From Deltaproteobacteria bacterium (lineage in GTDB: Bacteria; Bdellovibrionota; FAC87; UBA2466): a DNA stretch of 64,000 bases. Below are positions 17,038 to 25,060 of the stretch, in pieces. The DNA is taken from positions 166,125 to 230,124 of the forward strand of contig JACPWY010000007.1 in the NCBI GenBank assembly GCA_016196825.1, in the 5' to 3' direction. Numbering within the stretch: position 1 is the stretch's first letter; the number at the start of each line of letters is the position of its first letter. The position numbers and the translations under genes were made by a program. Under the pieces are notes generated by a model, which was not told where the DNA came from, searched no databases, and saw nothing but the letters and a program-made list of their open reading frames with translations.

Positions 17038-17862
17038 TCATTCCCAAATGCATGCCACCGGATAGAGGGAACCTCGCCTGCCCGAGGTTGTTGTCCGGTC
17101 AACCGGAGAGCGATGGCCGAGATAGTCGGCGCCCCCACCGTATTGATTCCAGTAGCTAGTCCAAACTAGGCCCCCTTCCGAAAGGGACGGGGCCAGCGGA
17201 GATTTGAGGATAGCCTCCCGATTGGGACTCCCTGTCGGAGAAGCGTTGAAATCGCTGGAGGTGGCTGATCGCCAGGGTGGTATGCAGCTCTTAAATAGGT
17301 CGTCTATGTGAACTTTGGTGGAGGGTATGTACCATCTTTTTTCGCCATCAAACCATACGGGATAGAGGGAATAGGTGATGCGATGAAATTCATCTTGCTC
17401 ATCCAGCCCCTTTTCGATAGTTCGGTTGCGACCAGCGACCAAATACGCGAGGATGTCTGTCTCGAGCGTGATCAGAGTGTTCTGGATGTTTCGCAAGGAG
17501 GGCAGTTTGACGAGGATCATCTCCTTGGCTGAATTGCCGAGAGGCTCATATTTCTGACCCTGGTAGTACTCGATCTCCTTTTGTATCTTCTCGAGACCAT
17601 CGGTGCCTTGGTAGCGTTCGGGGATGCGGCTGAGCGCCTTAAGGCGAACGTGAATGGACGACCGTTCGTAGGTATAGCTCCGCAGGGCCCCGGTTTGGCA
17701 TGAACGTGTGAGGTTGTTGATCTCGGTTTCAAGACACCCTCGGTAGATCACCTGATTCTTATCCGCATAGATGGCCGCTACGCGGCCATCTGGGTAGACC
17801 AGGCCGATGTCGGCGAATGCGGAAATTGATACAATCCACGCGAAAGAAAACCAGTACTTCAT
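17038..17862 (-). CDS. Secreted paralog 1 of a tandem family, lectin-like C-terminus
   Basis: A 274-residue protein and the first gene of the three-gene operon. The signal peptide ends at ...VSISAFA; the mature protein opens DIGLVYPDGRVAAIYADKN, YRGCLETEINNLTRSC, then a helical region, WFDGEKRWYIP, PWRSATSSDFNASPTGSPNR and a terminal YPVACIWE. The paired early Cys residues are conserved in all three copies and may be disulfide-bonded. A strong ribosome site, GAGGAGA, fixes ATG 17862. About 120 bases upstream separate it from oppF on the same strand; no consensus promoter was recognised there. Confidence 0.8.
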   Translation of the reverse strand: MKYWFSFAWIVSISAFADIGLVYPDGRVAAIYADKNQVIYRGCLETEINNLTRSCQTGALRSYTYERSSIHVRLKALSRIPERYQGTDGLEKIQKEIEYYQGQKYEPLGNSAKEMILVKLPSLRNIQNTLITLETDILAYLVAGRNRTIEKGLDEQDEFHRITYSLYPVWFDGEKRWYIPSTKVHIDDLFKSCIPPWRSATSSDFNASPTGSPNREAILKSPLAPSLSEGGLVWTSYWNQYGGGADYLGHRSPVDRTTTSGRRGSLYPVACIWE

Positions 17863-17983
17863 CTCTTCTCCTCTATGCACTGATTGATGCAGTGCTTCAT
17901 AGCACGCGGCAATGAGGATTTCCTCTTATTTGCCCGGGAAATGAGAAGGAAACGTTGCGAGGTAAAATAGTAAACTTGTTGAG

Positions 17984-18979
17984 CTATTGCCTGGGTATGC
18001 GTCCGATCTCAGGGCAGCGCACCAGTTGGGGGCTGCCATTGAAGCTGAGAAGCTCGGGCGGTGTAGTACGACATTTTTCAACGGCATACGGGCAGCGGGT
18101 GTGAAAGGTGCAGCCGGAGGGGGGATTCACGGGTGATGGAATCTCGCCGGTCAAAACGATTCGTGTTCGGCTCCGTTCAAGTTTGGGGTCGGGGATTGGA
18201 ACGGCCGAGATCAATGCGCGAGTATAGGGGTGGAGCGGGTTTTTGTAGATCTCACGCGACTCGCCCGCCTCGACAATTTTTCCCAGATACATGACGGCCA
18301 GGCGGTGGGAGATATATCGGACGACGGCGAGGTTGTGGGAGATGAAGAGCATCGCGAGGTTCATTTCTCTCTGAAGGTCTTTCATGAGATTCAAAATCTG
18401 TGCCTGAACGCTCACATCGAGAGAGGAAACGGGTTCATCAGCGATCAATACTTTAGGCTCCAGGATCAGAGCGCGGGCGATCGCAATGCGCTGTCGCTGC
18501 CCACCTGAAAACTCGTGCGGGTACTTGTGGACCGCCGTCTTGGGAATGCCGACGGCGGAGATGATCTTCTGGATGCGCCGATTCTTCTCTTCAGAGGAGA
18601 GGCGCAGATGAGCGTTGAGCGGTTCCGCCAGGACCTCCTGAATCGTCATGCGAGGATCCAGGCTCGCATAAGGATCCTGGAAGACCATTTGAATTGACGG
18701 ACGCGCTCGTCGGAGCGCTCCGCCTTTCAGAGCGAGAAAATTGGTGCCGCCGATGTCGATAGTGCCTTCGGTCGGGTGGATGAGGCGAATGATCGCTCGT
18801 CCCAAAGAGCTCTTGCCACAGCCCGATTCACCGACCAGGCCCATGGTCTCACCCGGGCGCAGCTCAAGCGAGACGCCGTCGACAGCCTTCACCCTCTCCA
18901 CCGGCTTGAAATAGCCTGGGCTTTTCTTGAAGTGGACCTTGAGATCTTTGACCGTGAGAACGGGTTGCAATTCGCTCAT
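17984..18979 (-). CDS. oppF: Oligopeptide ABC transporter ATPase OppF
   Basis: A 331-residue ABC ATPase. Walker A is GLVGESGCGKSS, the signature is FSGGQRQRIAIARALI, Walker B is VLIADEPVSSLDVSVQAQ and the OppD/F C-terminal cysteine region is CTFHTRCPYAVEKCRTTPPELL, which in relatives binds a 4Fe-4S cluster. It powers peptide import together with OppD. The ATG at 18979 overlaps the oppD stop as ATGA; the longer open frame upstream only reflects overlap with oppD. It is the last gene of the opp operon. Confidence 0.93.
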   Translation of the reverse strand: MSELQPVLTVKDLKVHFKKSPGYFKPVERVKAVDGVSLELRPGETMGLVGESGCGKSSLGRAIIRLIHPTEGTIDIGGTNFLALKGGALRRARPSIQMVFQDPYASLDPRMTIQEVLAEPLNAHLRLSSEEKNRRIQKIISAVGIPKTAVHKYPHEFSGGQRQRIAIARALILEPKVLIADEPVSSLDVSVQAQILNLMKDLQREMNLAMLFISHNLAVVRYISHRLAVMYLGKIVEAGESREIYKNPLHPYTRALISAVPIPDPKLERSRTRIVLTGEIPSPVNPPSGCTFHTRCPYAVEKCRTTPPELLSFNGSPQLVRCPEIGRIPRQ

Positions 18980-19944
18980 GGCAACTTCTCCAGGTGGCAA
19001 AAGGATTCGTGTTCTTCCGTGCGCTTTGCCGTCGGGAAACTGTTGCGGCATTCCTCCTTCACATATTCGCAGCGGGCGTCGAACGGGCAACCGGGGCCAA
19101 GTTTCGACAGATCGGGAGCGGTCCCTGCAATGCTGGGAAGAGCCGCCAAAGCCTTGTCCAGGCGCGGGGTCGATTTGAGGAGCGCGTGGGTGTAGGGGTG
19201 TTGGGAACGGTAGAAGATATCGTCGACAGAACCCTGCTCGAAAAGTTTGCCGGCGTACATTACAAGGCATCTGTCCGCAACGCCCGCCACGACACCGAGA
19301 TCGTGAGTCACCAAAATGACCGCCATGCCGGTTTCCTTCTGGATGGATTTTAAGAGTTCCAGAATCTGGGCCTGAACGGTCACATCAAGGGCGGTTGTTG
19401 GTTCATCGGCAATCAGGATCTCGGGGTGGGTCGTCAGTGCCATCGCGATCATCACGCGTTGGCGCATTCCCCCGCTGAACTCGTGCGGATACGCGTTGAG
19501 AGCGCGGTCGGGATCGCCGATTCCGACCTTAAGGAGTGACCCCTTCACAATCTTAAAGGCCTCATCCTTCGTCTTGTTGCGATGGATCATGAGGGGCTCG
19601 ATGAGCTGCGTTCCGATCTTCAAATACGGATTGAGTGAGGTCATCGGTTCCTGGAAGATCATCGCGATCTTGTTCCCACGGATCGAGCGCATGGTGTCTT
19701 CGGAGGCAGTCACAAGATCCATTCCTCCAAATTGGGCGGAGCCCGACTCGATCCTCAAAGGGGGTTTGGGCAATAAGCCCAGAAGGGAAAGAAGGAAAAC
19801 TGATTTTCCACTGCCACTTTCGCCGACGATTCCGAGCGTCTCTCCGGCCGAGAGATTGAAATTGAGGCCATCGACCGCCTTGACGATACCCCGGCGCGTA
19901 TGAAAGTAGGCCCGGTAGTCTCGGACGTGGAGGACCTCGCCCAT
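18976..19944 (-). CDS. oppD: Oligopeptide ABC transporter ATPase OppD
   Basis: A 322-residue ABC ATPase. Walker A is GIVGESGSGKSV, the Q-loop region is IAMIFQEPMTSLNP, the signature is FSGGMRQRVMIAMAL, Walker B is ILIADEPTTALDVTVQAQ, and the C-terminal cysteine region is CPFDARCEYVKEECR. It pairs with OppF beneath the OppB/OppC permease. Start and upstream stop overlap by one base (TGATG), so it is translationally coupled to oppC. Confidence 0.94.
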   Translation of the reverse strand: MGEVLHVRDYRAYFHTRRGIVKAVDGLNFNLSAGETLGIVGESGSGKSVFLLSLLGLLPKPPLRIESGSAQFGGMDLVTASEDTMRSIRGNKIAMIFQEPMTSLNPYLKIGTQLIEPLMIHRNKTKDEAFKIVKGSLLKVGIGDPDRALNAYPHEFSGGMRQRVMIAMALTTHPEILIADEPTTALDVTVQAQILELLKSIQKETGMAVILVTHDLGVVAGVADRCLVMYAGKLFEQGSVDDIFYRSQHPYTHALLKSTPRLDKALAALPSIAGTAPDLSKLGPGCPFDARCEYVKEECRNSFPTAKRTEEHESFCHLEKLP

Positions 19945-20855
19945 CAGTCCTTGGCCCCCTTGGGGTCGAGGGCGTCACGGAGCCCATCCCCCAAGAAATT
20001 CAGTGAGAAGAGCGTGAGTGAAAGCATGATCGCAGGCGATATGAGGACCCACGGGGCGACCTCCATCACCTCAACCCCACTCGAGATGAGCGTGCCCCAG
20101 GAGGCCATCGGAGCCTGGACACCGAGGCCCAGGAAACTCAAGAAAGCCTCGGAGAGAATCGCAGAGGGGATCGTCAGGGTGAGGTAAACGATCACTGGGC
20201 CCAGCGTGTTGGGCACCAGATGCCGTAAAACGATGAATCTCGTCGGGATTCCCATGGAAACAGCCGCCTCAATGAACTCCTTCTGTTTTAACGAGATCAC
20301 CTGACCACGCACGATGCGCGCCATGGTGAGCCACTCGGTGAGACCCAGGGCGACAAAGAGCAGGACAATGTTTCGACCGAAGTAGACCATTAAAATGATG
20401 ACGAGGAAGATGAAGGGGAGCGCGTAGAGAATATCCACAACTCTCATGAGGACGCTGTCTATTTTACCGCCCGCATAGCCGGAGACGGCGCCGTAAATCA
20501 CACCAACTACCACCGAAACGAGCGAGGCTAGAATCCCCACCATCAGGGAGACGCGGCCCCCGTATAGGACACGGGTGAAAAGATCTCGGCCTAGAGTGTC
20601 GGTCCCCAGCCAATGGGCGAAGGACGGGCGGGCCAGAGTGAACTCAAGATTCTGCTGCTCGAATCCATATGGCGCTATCCACGGAGTGATGAGGCAAATG
20701 AAAGCTTCAATCAAGATGAACGTGGCTCCGGCCAAAGCCATCTTGTTCTTGCTGAGCCGCCGATAGGCATCCATCCAGAGGCTTGAAGAGGCCTCTTGAG
20801 CCAGTGCTAGGGCTGGGTTCTCGGGGGTCGGCATCGTAATCGCTATACTACTCAT
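19944..20855 (-). CDS. oppC: Oligopeptide ABC transporter permease OppC
   Basis: A 303-residue inner-membrane permease. An N-terminal cytoplasmic stretch precedes a first helix (KNKMALAGATFILIEAFI). The large periplasmic loop has the HWLGTDTLGRDLFTRVLYG signature of OppC/DppC proteins, and the EAA coupling loop is EAAVSMGIPTRFIVLRHLVPN. It forms the peptide channel with OppB. The start overlaps the end of oppB by eight bases. Confidence 0.94.
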   Translation of the reverse strand: MSSIAITMPTPENPALALAQEASSSLWMDAYRRLSKNKMALAGATFILIEAFICLITPWIAPYGFEQQNLEFTLARPSFAHWLGTDTLGRDLFTRVLYGGRVSLMVGILASLVSVVVGVIYGAVSGYAGGKIDSVLMRVVDILYALPFIFLVIILMVYFGRNIVLLFVALGLTEWLTMARIVRGQVISLKQKEFIEAAVSMGIPTRFIVLRHLVPNTLGPVIVYLTLTIPSAILSEAFLSFLGLGVQAPMASWGTLISSGVEVMEVAPWVLISPAIMLSLTLFSLNFLGDGLRDALDPKGAKD

Positions 20856-21768
20856 GACGAACTCTGGGGTCCAGAATCGTGTAGGTGACGTCCACCAGGA
20901 AATTACAGACGAAAATGAGTGTGAAATAGAGGAGCGAAGTTCCCATCACCACCGTGTAGTCTCGGTTCAACGCGCTCTCAATGAAAAAACGTCCGAGGCC
21001 GGGGATCGAAAAGATTGTCTCCGTGACAAGGGCTCCGGCTATGATCCCGGCGAGTGCGGGGCCAAGATAGGATACGACCGGGAGGAGCCCGCCACGGAGT
21101 GTGTGTTTCACAAGAATCAATGATTCCGGCAAACCCTTGGCTCGGGCCGTACGGACAAAATCGAGGCTTCGGATCTCCATCAGGCCACCTCTGGTGAGTC
21201 GGCTGATATAGGCCGCAAAGGCGAAGCCGAGCGTGAGACTCGGAAGGATCCGGTCGCCGATGGAATCCCACCCCGAGACGGGGGCGATCTCCAGCCACAT
21301 TCCGAATACCAATACGAGAAAAGGGCCGATGACGAACGTGGGAAGGCAGATTCCCAAGATCGAGATGGACATTGGGATATAGTCGAATGCGGTGTTGGGC
21401 TTTAAGGCAGCAAGTCCCCCTGCTGTGATGCCAATGAGGAGGGCCCAGACGAGCGAGATAAGCCCCAATTCCAGCGACACCGGAAAGGCCTCGCCGATGA
21501 TCTCGTTAACAGTGCGATTGGCGTGCTTAAAGGACGGCCCGAGATCCCCATGGGCCAGATCGTTGAGGTAGTGAACGTATTGCATCAGCAGAGGCTCATC
21601 GAGGTGATATTTCTTATTCAGATTCTCCAGAATTTGAGGGGGGACATTTCTCTCAGAATCAAACGGGCCACCGGGAGCGAATCGGATGAGAAAGAAGATG
21701 GCGGTGACGACAGCGAAGAAGACCGGGATCATCCCCAAGAGTCTTCCCAGTAGATAGCGCAGTCCCAC
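20848..21768 (-). CDS. oppB: Oligopeptide ABC transporter permease OppB
   Basis: A 306-residue permease. It starts VGLRYLLGRLLGMIPVFFAVV, the usual OppB N-terminus, followed by the FLIRFAPGGPF and YHLDEPLLMQY segments and the EAA loop RTARAKGLPESLILVKHTLR; it ends LVDVTYTILDPRVRHE. The start is GTG at 21768, supported by TAGGAGGAG just upstream; the longer frame runs back into oppA and is rejected. It lies nine bases after the oppA stop. Confidence 0.94.
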   Translation of the reverse strand: MGLRYLLGRLLGMIPVFFAVVTAIFFLIRFAPGGPFDSERNVPPQILENLNKKYHLDEPLLMQYVHYLNDLAHGDLGPSFKHANRTVNEIIGEAFPVSLELGLISLVWALLIGITAGGLAALKPNTAFDYIPMSISILGICLPTFVIGPFLVLVFGMWLEIAPVSGWDSIGDRILPSLTLGFAFAAYISRLTRGGLMEIRSLDFVRTARAKGLPESLILVKHTLRGGLLPVVSYLGPALAGIIAGALVTETIFSIPGLGRFFIESALNRDYTVVMGTSLLYFTLIFVCNFLVDVTYTILDPRVRHE

Positions 21769-21776
21769 CGCTCCTC

Positions 21777-23417
21777 CTAGTCTGCTTTCGCGAGAGTTGT
21801 GGCAGCCAGGCTCACGTTTTTGAGTGGATGGATATCCTCGATATTGGGGTACCAACCCTGCACGGCCGCATGCTTCAAGAATGTGCGCGTATAGATGTAG
21901 ATGGGGATCACGGGGAGGTCCTCCATGATGAGCTCCTCGGCCTGTTGGAAATACACGAGACGTTTGTTGAGATTGCGCTCCTTCTGCGCCTTCGCCATGA
22001 CCGCATCGTAGGCTTGACTTGCCCAACCCGATCGGTTGTTTCCGTTGTCACTCATCAGCATGTCGAGAAACGTGTTGGGGTCGTTGTAGTCACCGATCCA
22101 ACCCTGGCGTCCGAGCTGGTAGTTCTTCGTGCGCATCGTATCCAGGTAGACCTTCCATTCCTGGTTGAAGAGCTTGATCTCAACGCCCAGGTTGCTCTTC
22201 CACATTTCTTGTAGCGCCTCGGCGATCTTCTTATGGCCGGGGTGCGAGTTGTAGAGAATCTCGATGGGCGGGAGGCCCTTGCCTTCGGGGTAGCCGGCCT
22301 GTGCGAGCAGCTTCTTGGCCTCGGCCACAAGCGAGAGATCGGCGGGCAGTGCCGACTTCGGCATGAAATTGCCAGTGCCGGGCGGTGTGAAGAACTGCGC
22401 CGGGGCCTGGCCTCCGCGCGTGACGAACTTCACAATTTTCGTTCGGTCAAATCCGAGATTCAGGGCCCTGCGAACCAGCTTATTGTCCAAGGGGGGCTTG
22501 GTGACGTTGATCCAATAGAAATAGTTTCCGAGATAAGGGCCTGTTTGGTAGACGCCAGTCTTGTCGGCCTGCCACGTCAGGATCTTCTCTAGGGGGACTT
22601 CGTTGGTGATGTGGAGCTCACCACGCCGGAACATCTTCTCCTCGGTGTCTAGGTTTTCGGTCGGATAGTAGTGAGCGCCTGCGAGCTTCACCGTGTCTTT
22701 GTCCCAATAGTTGGGGTTTTTCTTGATGGAAATAATCTTGTTCATCTCCCAACGATCCAGGGCGAAGGCACCATTGGTCACCATGTTTTCGGGCCGGGTC
22801 CAACGCTGGCCGAATTTCTCAATGGTCTTCTGGTGAACGGGGTAGAGCGAGTGGTGGTAGAGCAAGCTCAGGAAAAATGGTGTGGGGTTTTCGAGATTGG
22901 CTTGGATCGTGTAGTCGTCGACGGCCTTGAAGCCCAGCTGAGACGTGTCCTTCAACTTTCCTTCGTTAAAGAGTTTTCCATTCTTGAAATAGTATCCTTG
23001 ATAGGCGTACTCGGCAGCTGTCTCGGGTTTGAGAAGGCGGATCCAGGAGTAAACAAAATCTTGAGCGGTGACGGGGTCACCATTGCTCCATTTGGCATTC
23101 TTGCGCAGGTGAAACGTGTAGTGGAGACCATCCTGAGAGACCTCCCACTTTTCGGCAACACCGGGGATCGGATCGAGAGTTCGGGGATCTTTGCCCACCA
23201 GCCCTTCGAAAATATTCATGATGATGTGGAATTCGGGAACGCCCGTGCAGATATGGGGATCGAGATCCTTGGGCTCGGCACCGTTGCCGATGTGGATGAA
23301 GTTATCGGCGCCGATCTTGGTGCCGCTCCCGCGATTTTTCATGAGGAAGAAGCCAACGACGACTACCGCCATGATGACGCTCACGACGGCAGCGAGCTTT
23401 CCAGTATTGTTTCGCAT
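21777..23417 (-). CDS. oppA: Oligopeptide-binding protein OppA
   Basis: A 546-residue family 5 solute-binding protein. The N-terminus MRNNTGKLAAVVSVIMAVVVVGFF is a membrane anchor or signal segment without a lipobox. Family motifs include GNGAEPKDLDPH, NIFEGLVGKDP, KNAKWSNGDPVTAQDFVYSW and the C-terminal W-x-GDYNDPNTFLD. It captures peptides in the periplasm and delivers them to OppBC. ATG 23417 has an optimal GGAGGATCG ribosome site. A near-perfect sigma-54 promoter lies 45-60 bases upstream, which would tie peptide uptake to a sigma-54 activator. Confidence 0.93.
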   Translation of the reverse strand: MRNNTGKLAAVVSVIMAVVVVGFFLMKNRGSGTKIGADNFIHIGNGAEPKDLDPHICTGVPEFHIIMNIFEGLVGKDPRTLDPIPGVAEKWEVSQDGLHYTFHLRKNAKWSNGDPVTAQDFVYSWIRLLKPETAAEYAYQGYYFKNGKLFNEGKLKDTSQLGFKAVDDYTIQANLENPTPFFLSLLYHHSLYPVHQKTIEKFGQRWTRPENMVTNGAFALDRWEMNKIISIKKNPNYWDKDTVKLAGAHYYPTENLDTEEKMFRRGELHITNEVPLEKILTWQADKTGVYQTGPYLGNYFYWINVTKPPLDNKLVRRALNLGFDRTKIVKFVTRGGQAPAQFFTPPGTGNFMPKSALPADLSLVAEAKKLLAQAGYPEGKGLPPIEILYNSHPGHKKIAEALQEMWKSNLGVEIKLFNQEWKVYLDTMRTKNYQLGRQGWIGDYNDPNTFLDMLMSDNGNNRSGWASQAYDAVMAKAQKERNLNKRLVYFQQAEELIMEDLPVIPIYIYTRTFLKHAAVQGWYPNIEDIHPLKNVSLAATTLAKAD

Positions 23418-23461
23418 CGATCCTCCGAATTTCCCGGCAGCCATTGGCCGAAACCAAAGTG

Positions 23462-23477
23462 TGCAATTCGCTTGCCA
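23462..23477 (-). promoter_or_regulatory. Sigma-54 (-24/-12) promoter of the opp operon
   Basis: On the minus strand TGGCAAGCGAATTGCA differs from the consensus TGGCACG-N4-TTGCA at one base and has exact spacing. The predicted start point, near 23451, leaves a leader of about 34 bases holding the oppA ribosome site. It is the best sigma-54 match in the window. Confidence 0.65.
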
Positions 23478-23630
23478 CGCCGAGCGAAGAGATCATAACG
23501 CAATAGCGCAAACTGATAAAGCTTGGAATTACCAGTAATTATATTTGAAAAGCGGACGTCCTGCGTCGCCTATTTGACTGGTGTCACTTTGCCTTTGCCG
23601 GGGTGAGGCGGGTCGTGGAACCATTCCAGC

Positions 23631-25004
23631 ATGCGATCGTATGCCATCGCTGTATATGCCACGCTGGTTGCGGCGGCCCTGAGTGGGGGGTTCCACCATT
23701 ATGATGAGCACTTCCATGTGCTGGAATATCTCGCGCTCAAGGTGGGGCGCACGGGCCCCGCACAGCTGCCGTGGGAATATGGGGCTCAGGTGCGATCTTG
23801 GTGGTTGCCAGGAATTCTGTACCCTTTTCTGCGTCTAGAGATGGCGTTGGGTCTCGGGGGGCCGCTGGCTTGGGCGGCGACGTTCCGGTTGTTGGGCGGG
23901 CTTCTGAATCTGGGGGTGACCTACCTCCTTCTGACCCGATGGCGCGGCGAGCGTGTGGCGGCGCCGTTGTTTTCGTTTCTCCTCTGCGGCCTTTGGTTTC
24001 TACCTTATGTGCACGTCCGAACCAGCATTGAGAATTGGTCGGGAGCTCTGTTCTTTCTGGGTCTTGTCTTAAGTCGGGGTGGTGGCGGATTTCTCGTGGG
24101 TTTTCTTTGGGGTGTGGCCTTTGCGATGCGCCTCCAAGTTGCGCCCATGATCGCGGGGGCCGTCGCCTGGTGGTTTTGGAGCGAGGGGCGGGTCGCCTGG
24201 CCGCGGGTGGGGAGAGTCTTGGCGGGCGCCGTTTTGGCGATGGGTTGTGGCCTTCTCGTGGATCGTTGGGGGTACGGGGTCTGGACGGTGCCGTGGGCGA
24301 ATTACCTTGTCGATCAGTTTAGGCATCAGCGGGCCTCGACCTGGGGGACCTCGCCACCTTGGTATTATTTCACGGAGAGTCTTCTCAAAGCTGCGCCGCC
24401 GATATCGATCTTTCTTGTCGGCGGTGTGATTCTGTCGTGGATCTGGTTTCCGACGAGCCTATTCACCTGGGTGACGATCCCGTTCGTCGTTGCTCACACA
24501 TTGGAACCCCACAAAGAGTTGCGGTTTCTTTTTCCAATGCTTTATGCAGTGCCTTTTCAAGTTGCGCTGGTCGTGGAGAGGATGGGTTGGCGGGCGAAGG
24601 GGGTGTGGTGGTGCCTTCTTTGGGGGCTGAATCTGATCTTGATGGCGGCTGCGGTGCTGCGACCGGCGGAGGGGCGTGTGAGTCTTTACCGTTATCTCGA
24701 AAAGCAGAAAATATCCTCGATAAGGTGGGTGGAAGATGACCCTTACGAACTGTTTCGCATGCCGCTCAATTTTTATCGGCCGCCGGACCTGCAATCGGCG
24801 CCGGTCGAATATCGTGCAATTCCGGAAAGGATGGGGAAGGGGGAAAGACTCAATTTAGTGACGAGCCGTTTCAATCTGCCGATTCCCCTGCAATCAGTTT
24901 GTGAGCGGCGTTTTAGCATTCTGCCGATGGAGCTGTCTCGTTACAACGTCCTCAACTGGATGGATCGAACACGGATCTGGACGGTTTACGATTGCCAAAA
25001 ATAG
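23631..25004 (+). CDS. GT22-type (Alg9/PIG-B-like) membrane glycosyltransferase
   Basis: A 457-residue polytopic protein with about ten hydrophobic helices. The first external loop has the GT-C acidic motif in HHYDEHFHVLEYLALKVG (Asp25-Glu26), then WEYGAQVRSWWLPGILYPF, matching the DE..H..E and WEY...RSW pattern of the Alg9/PIG-B family, and later HKELRFLFP, the family's HKE-RF motif. Such enzymes use polyprenyl-phosphate sugars to extend glycans at the outer face of the membrane. The family is best known from eukaryotic N-glycan and GPI assembly; bacterial members exist but their products are mostly unknown. No clear ribosome site. A perfect palindrome follows the stop. Confidence 0.82.
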   Translation: MRSYAIAVYATLVAAALSGGFHHYDEHFHVLEYLALKVGRTGPAQLPWEYGAQVRSWWLPGILYPFLRLEMALGLGGPLAWAATFRLLGGLLNLGVTYLLLTRWRGERVAAPLFSFLLCGLWFLPYVHVRTSIENWSGALFFLGLVLSRGGGGFLVGFLWGVAFAMRLQVAPMIAGAVAWWFWSEGRVAWPRVGRVLAGAVLAMGCGLLVDRWGYGVWTVPWANYLVDQFRHQRASTWGTSPPWYYFTESLLKAAPPISIFLVGGVILSWIWFPTSLFTWVTIPFVVAHTLEPHKELRFLFPMLYAVPFQVALVVERMGWRAKGVWWCLLWGLNLILMAAAVLRPAEGRVSLYRYLEKQKISSIRWVEDDPYELFRMPLNFYRPPDLQSAPVEYRAIPERMGKGERLNLVTSRFNLPIPLQSVCERRFSILPMELSRYNVLNWMDRTRIWTVYDCQK

Positions 25005-25013
25005 AAATACAGC

Positions 25014-25055
25014 AGGTACCAAGCTACTTTTCGGCCGAAAAGTAGCTTGGTACCT
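25014..25055. terminator. Perfect 42-base palindrome between convergent genes
   Basis: Two 21-base arms with no spacer, centred on TTTTCGG|CCGAAAA and ending in the KpnI-like GGTACC blocks, followed on the plus strand by TTTT. It lies between the glycosyltransferase stop and the convergent C25 peptidase stop, where a two-way terminator is expected. The perfect symmetry also suits a dispersed palindromic repeat. Confidence 0.7.
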
Positions 25056-25060
25056 TTTCC

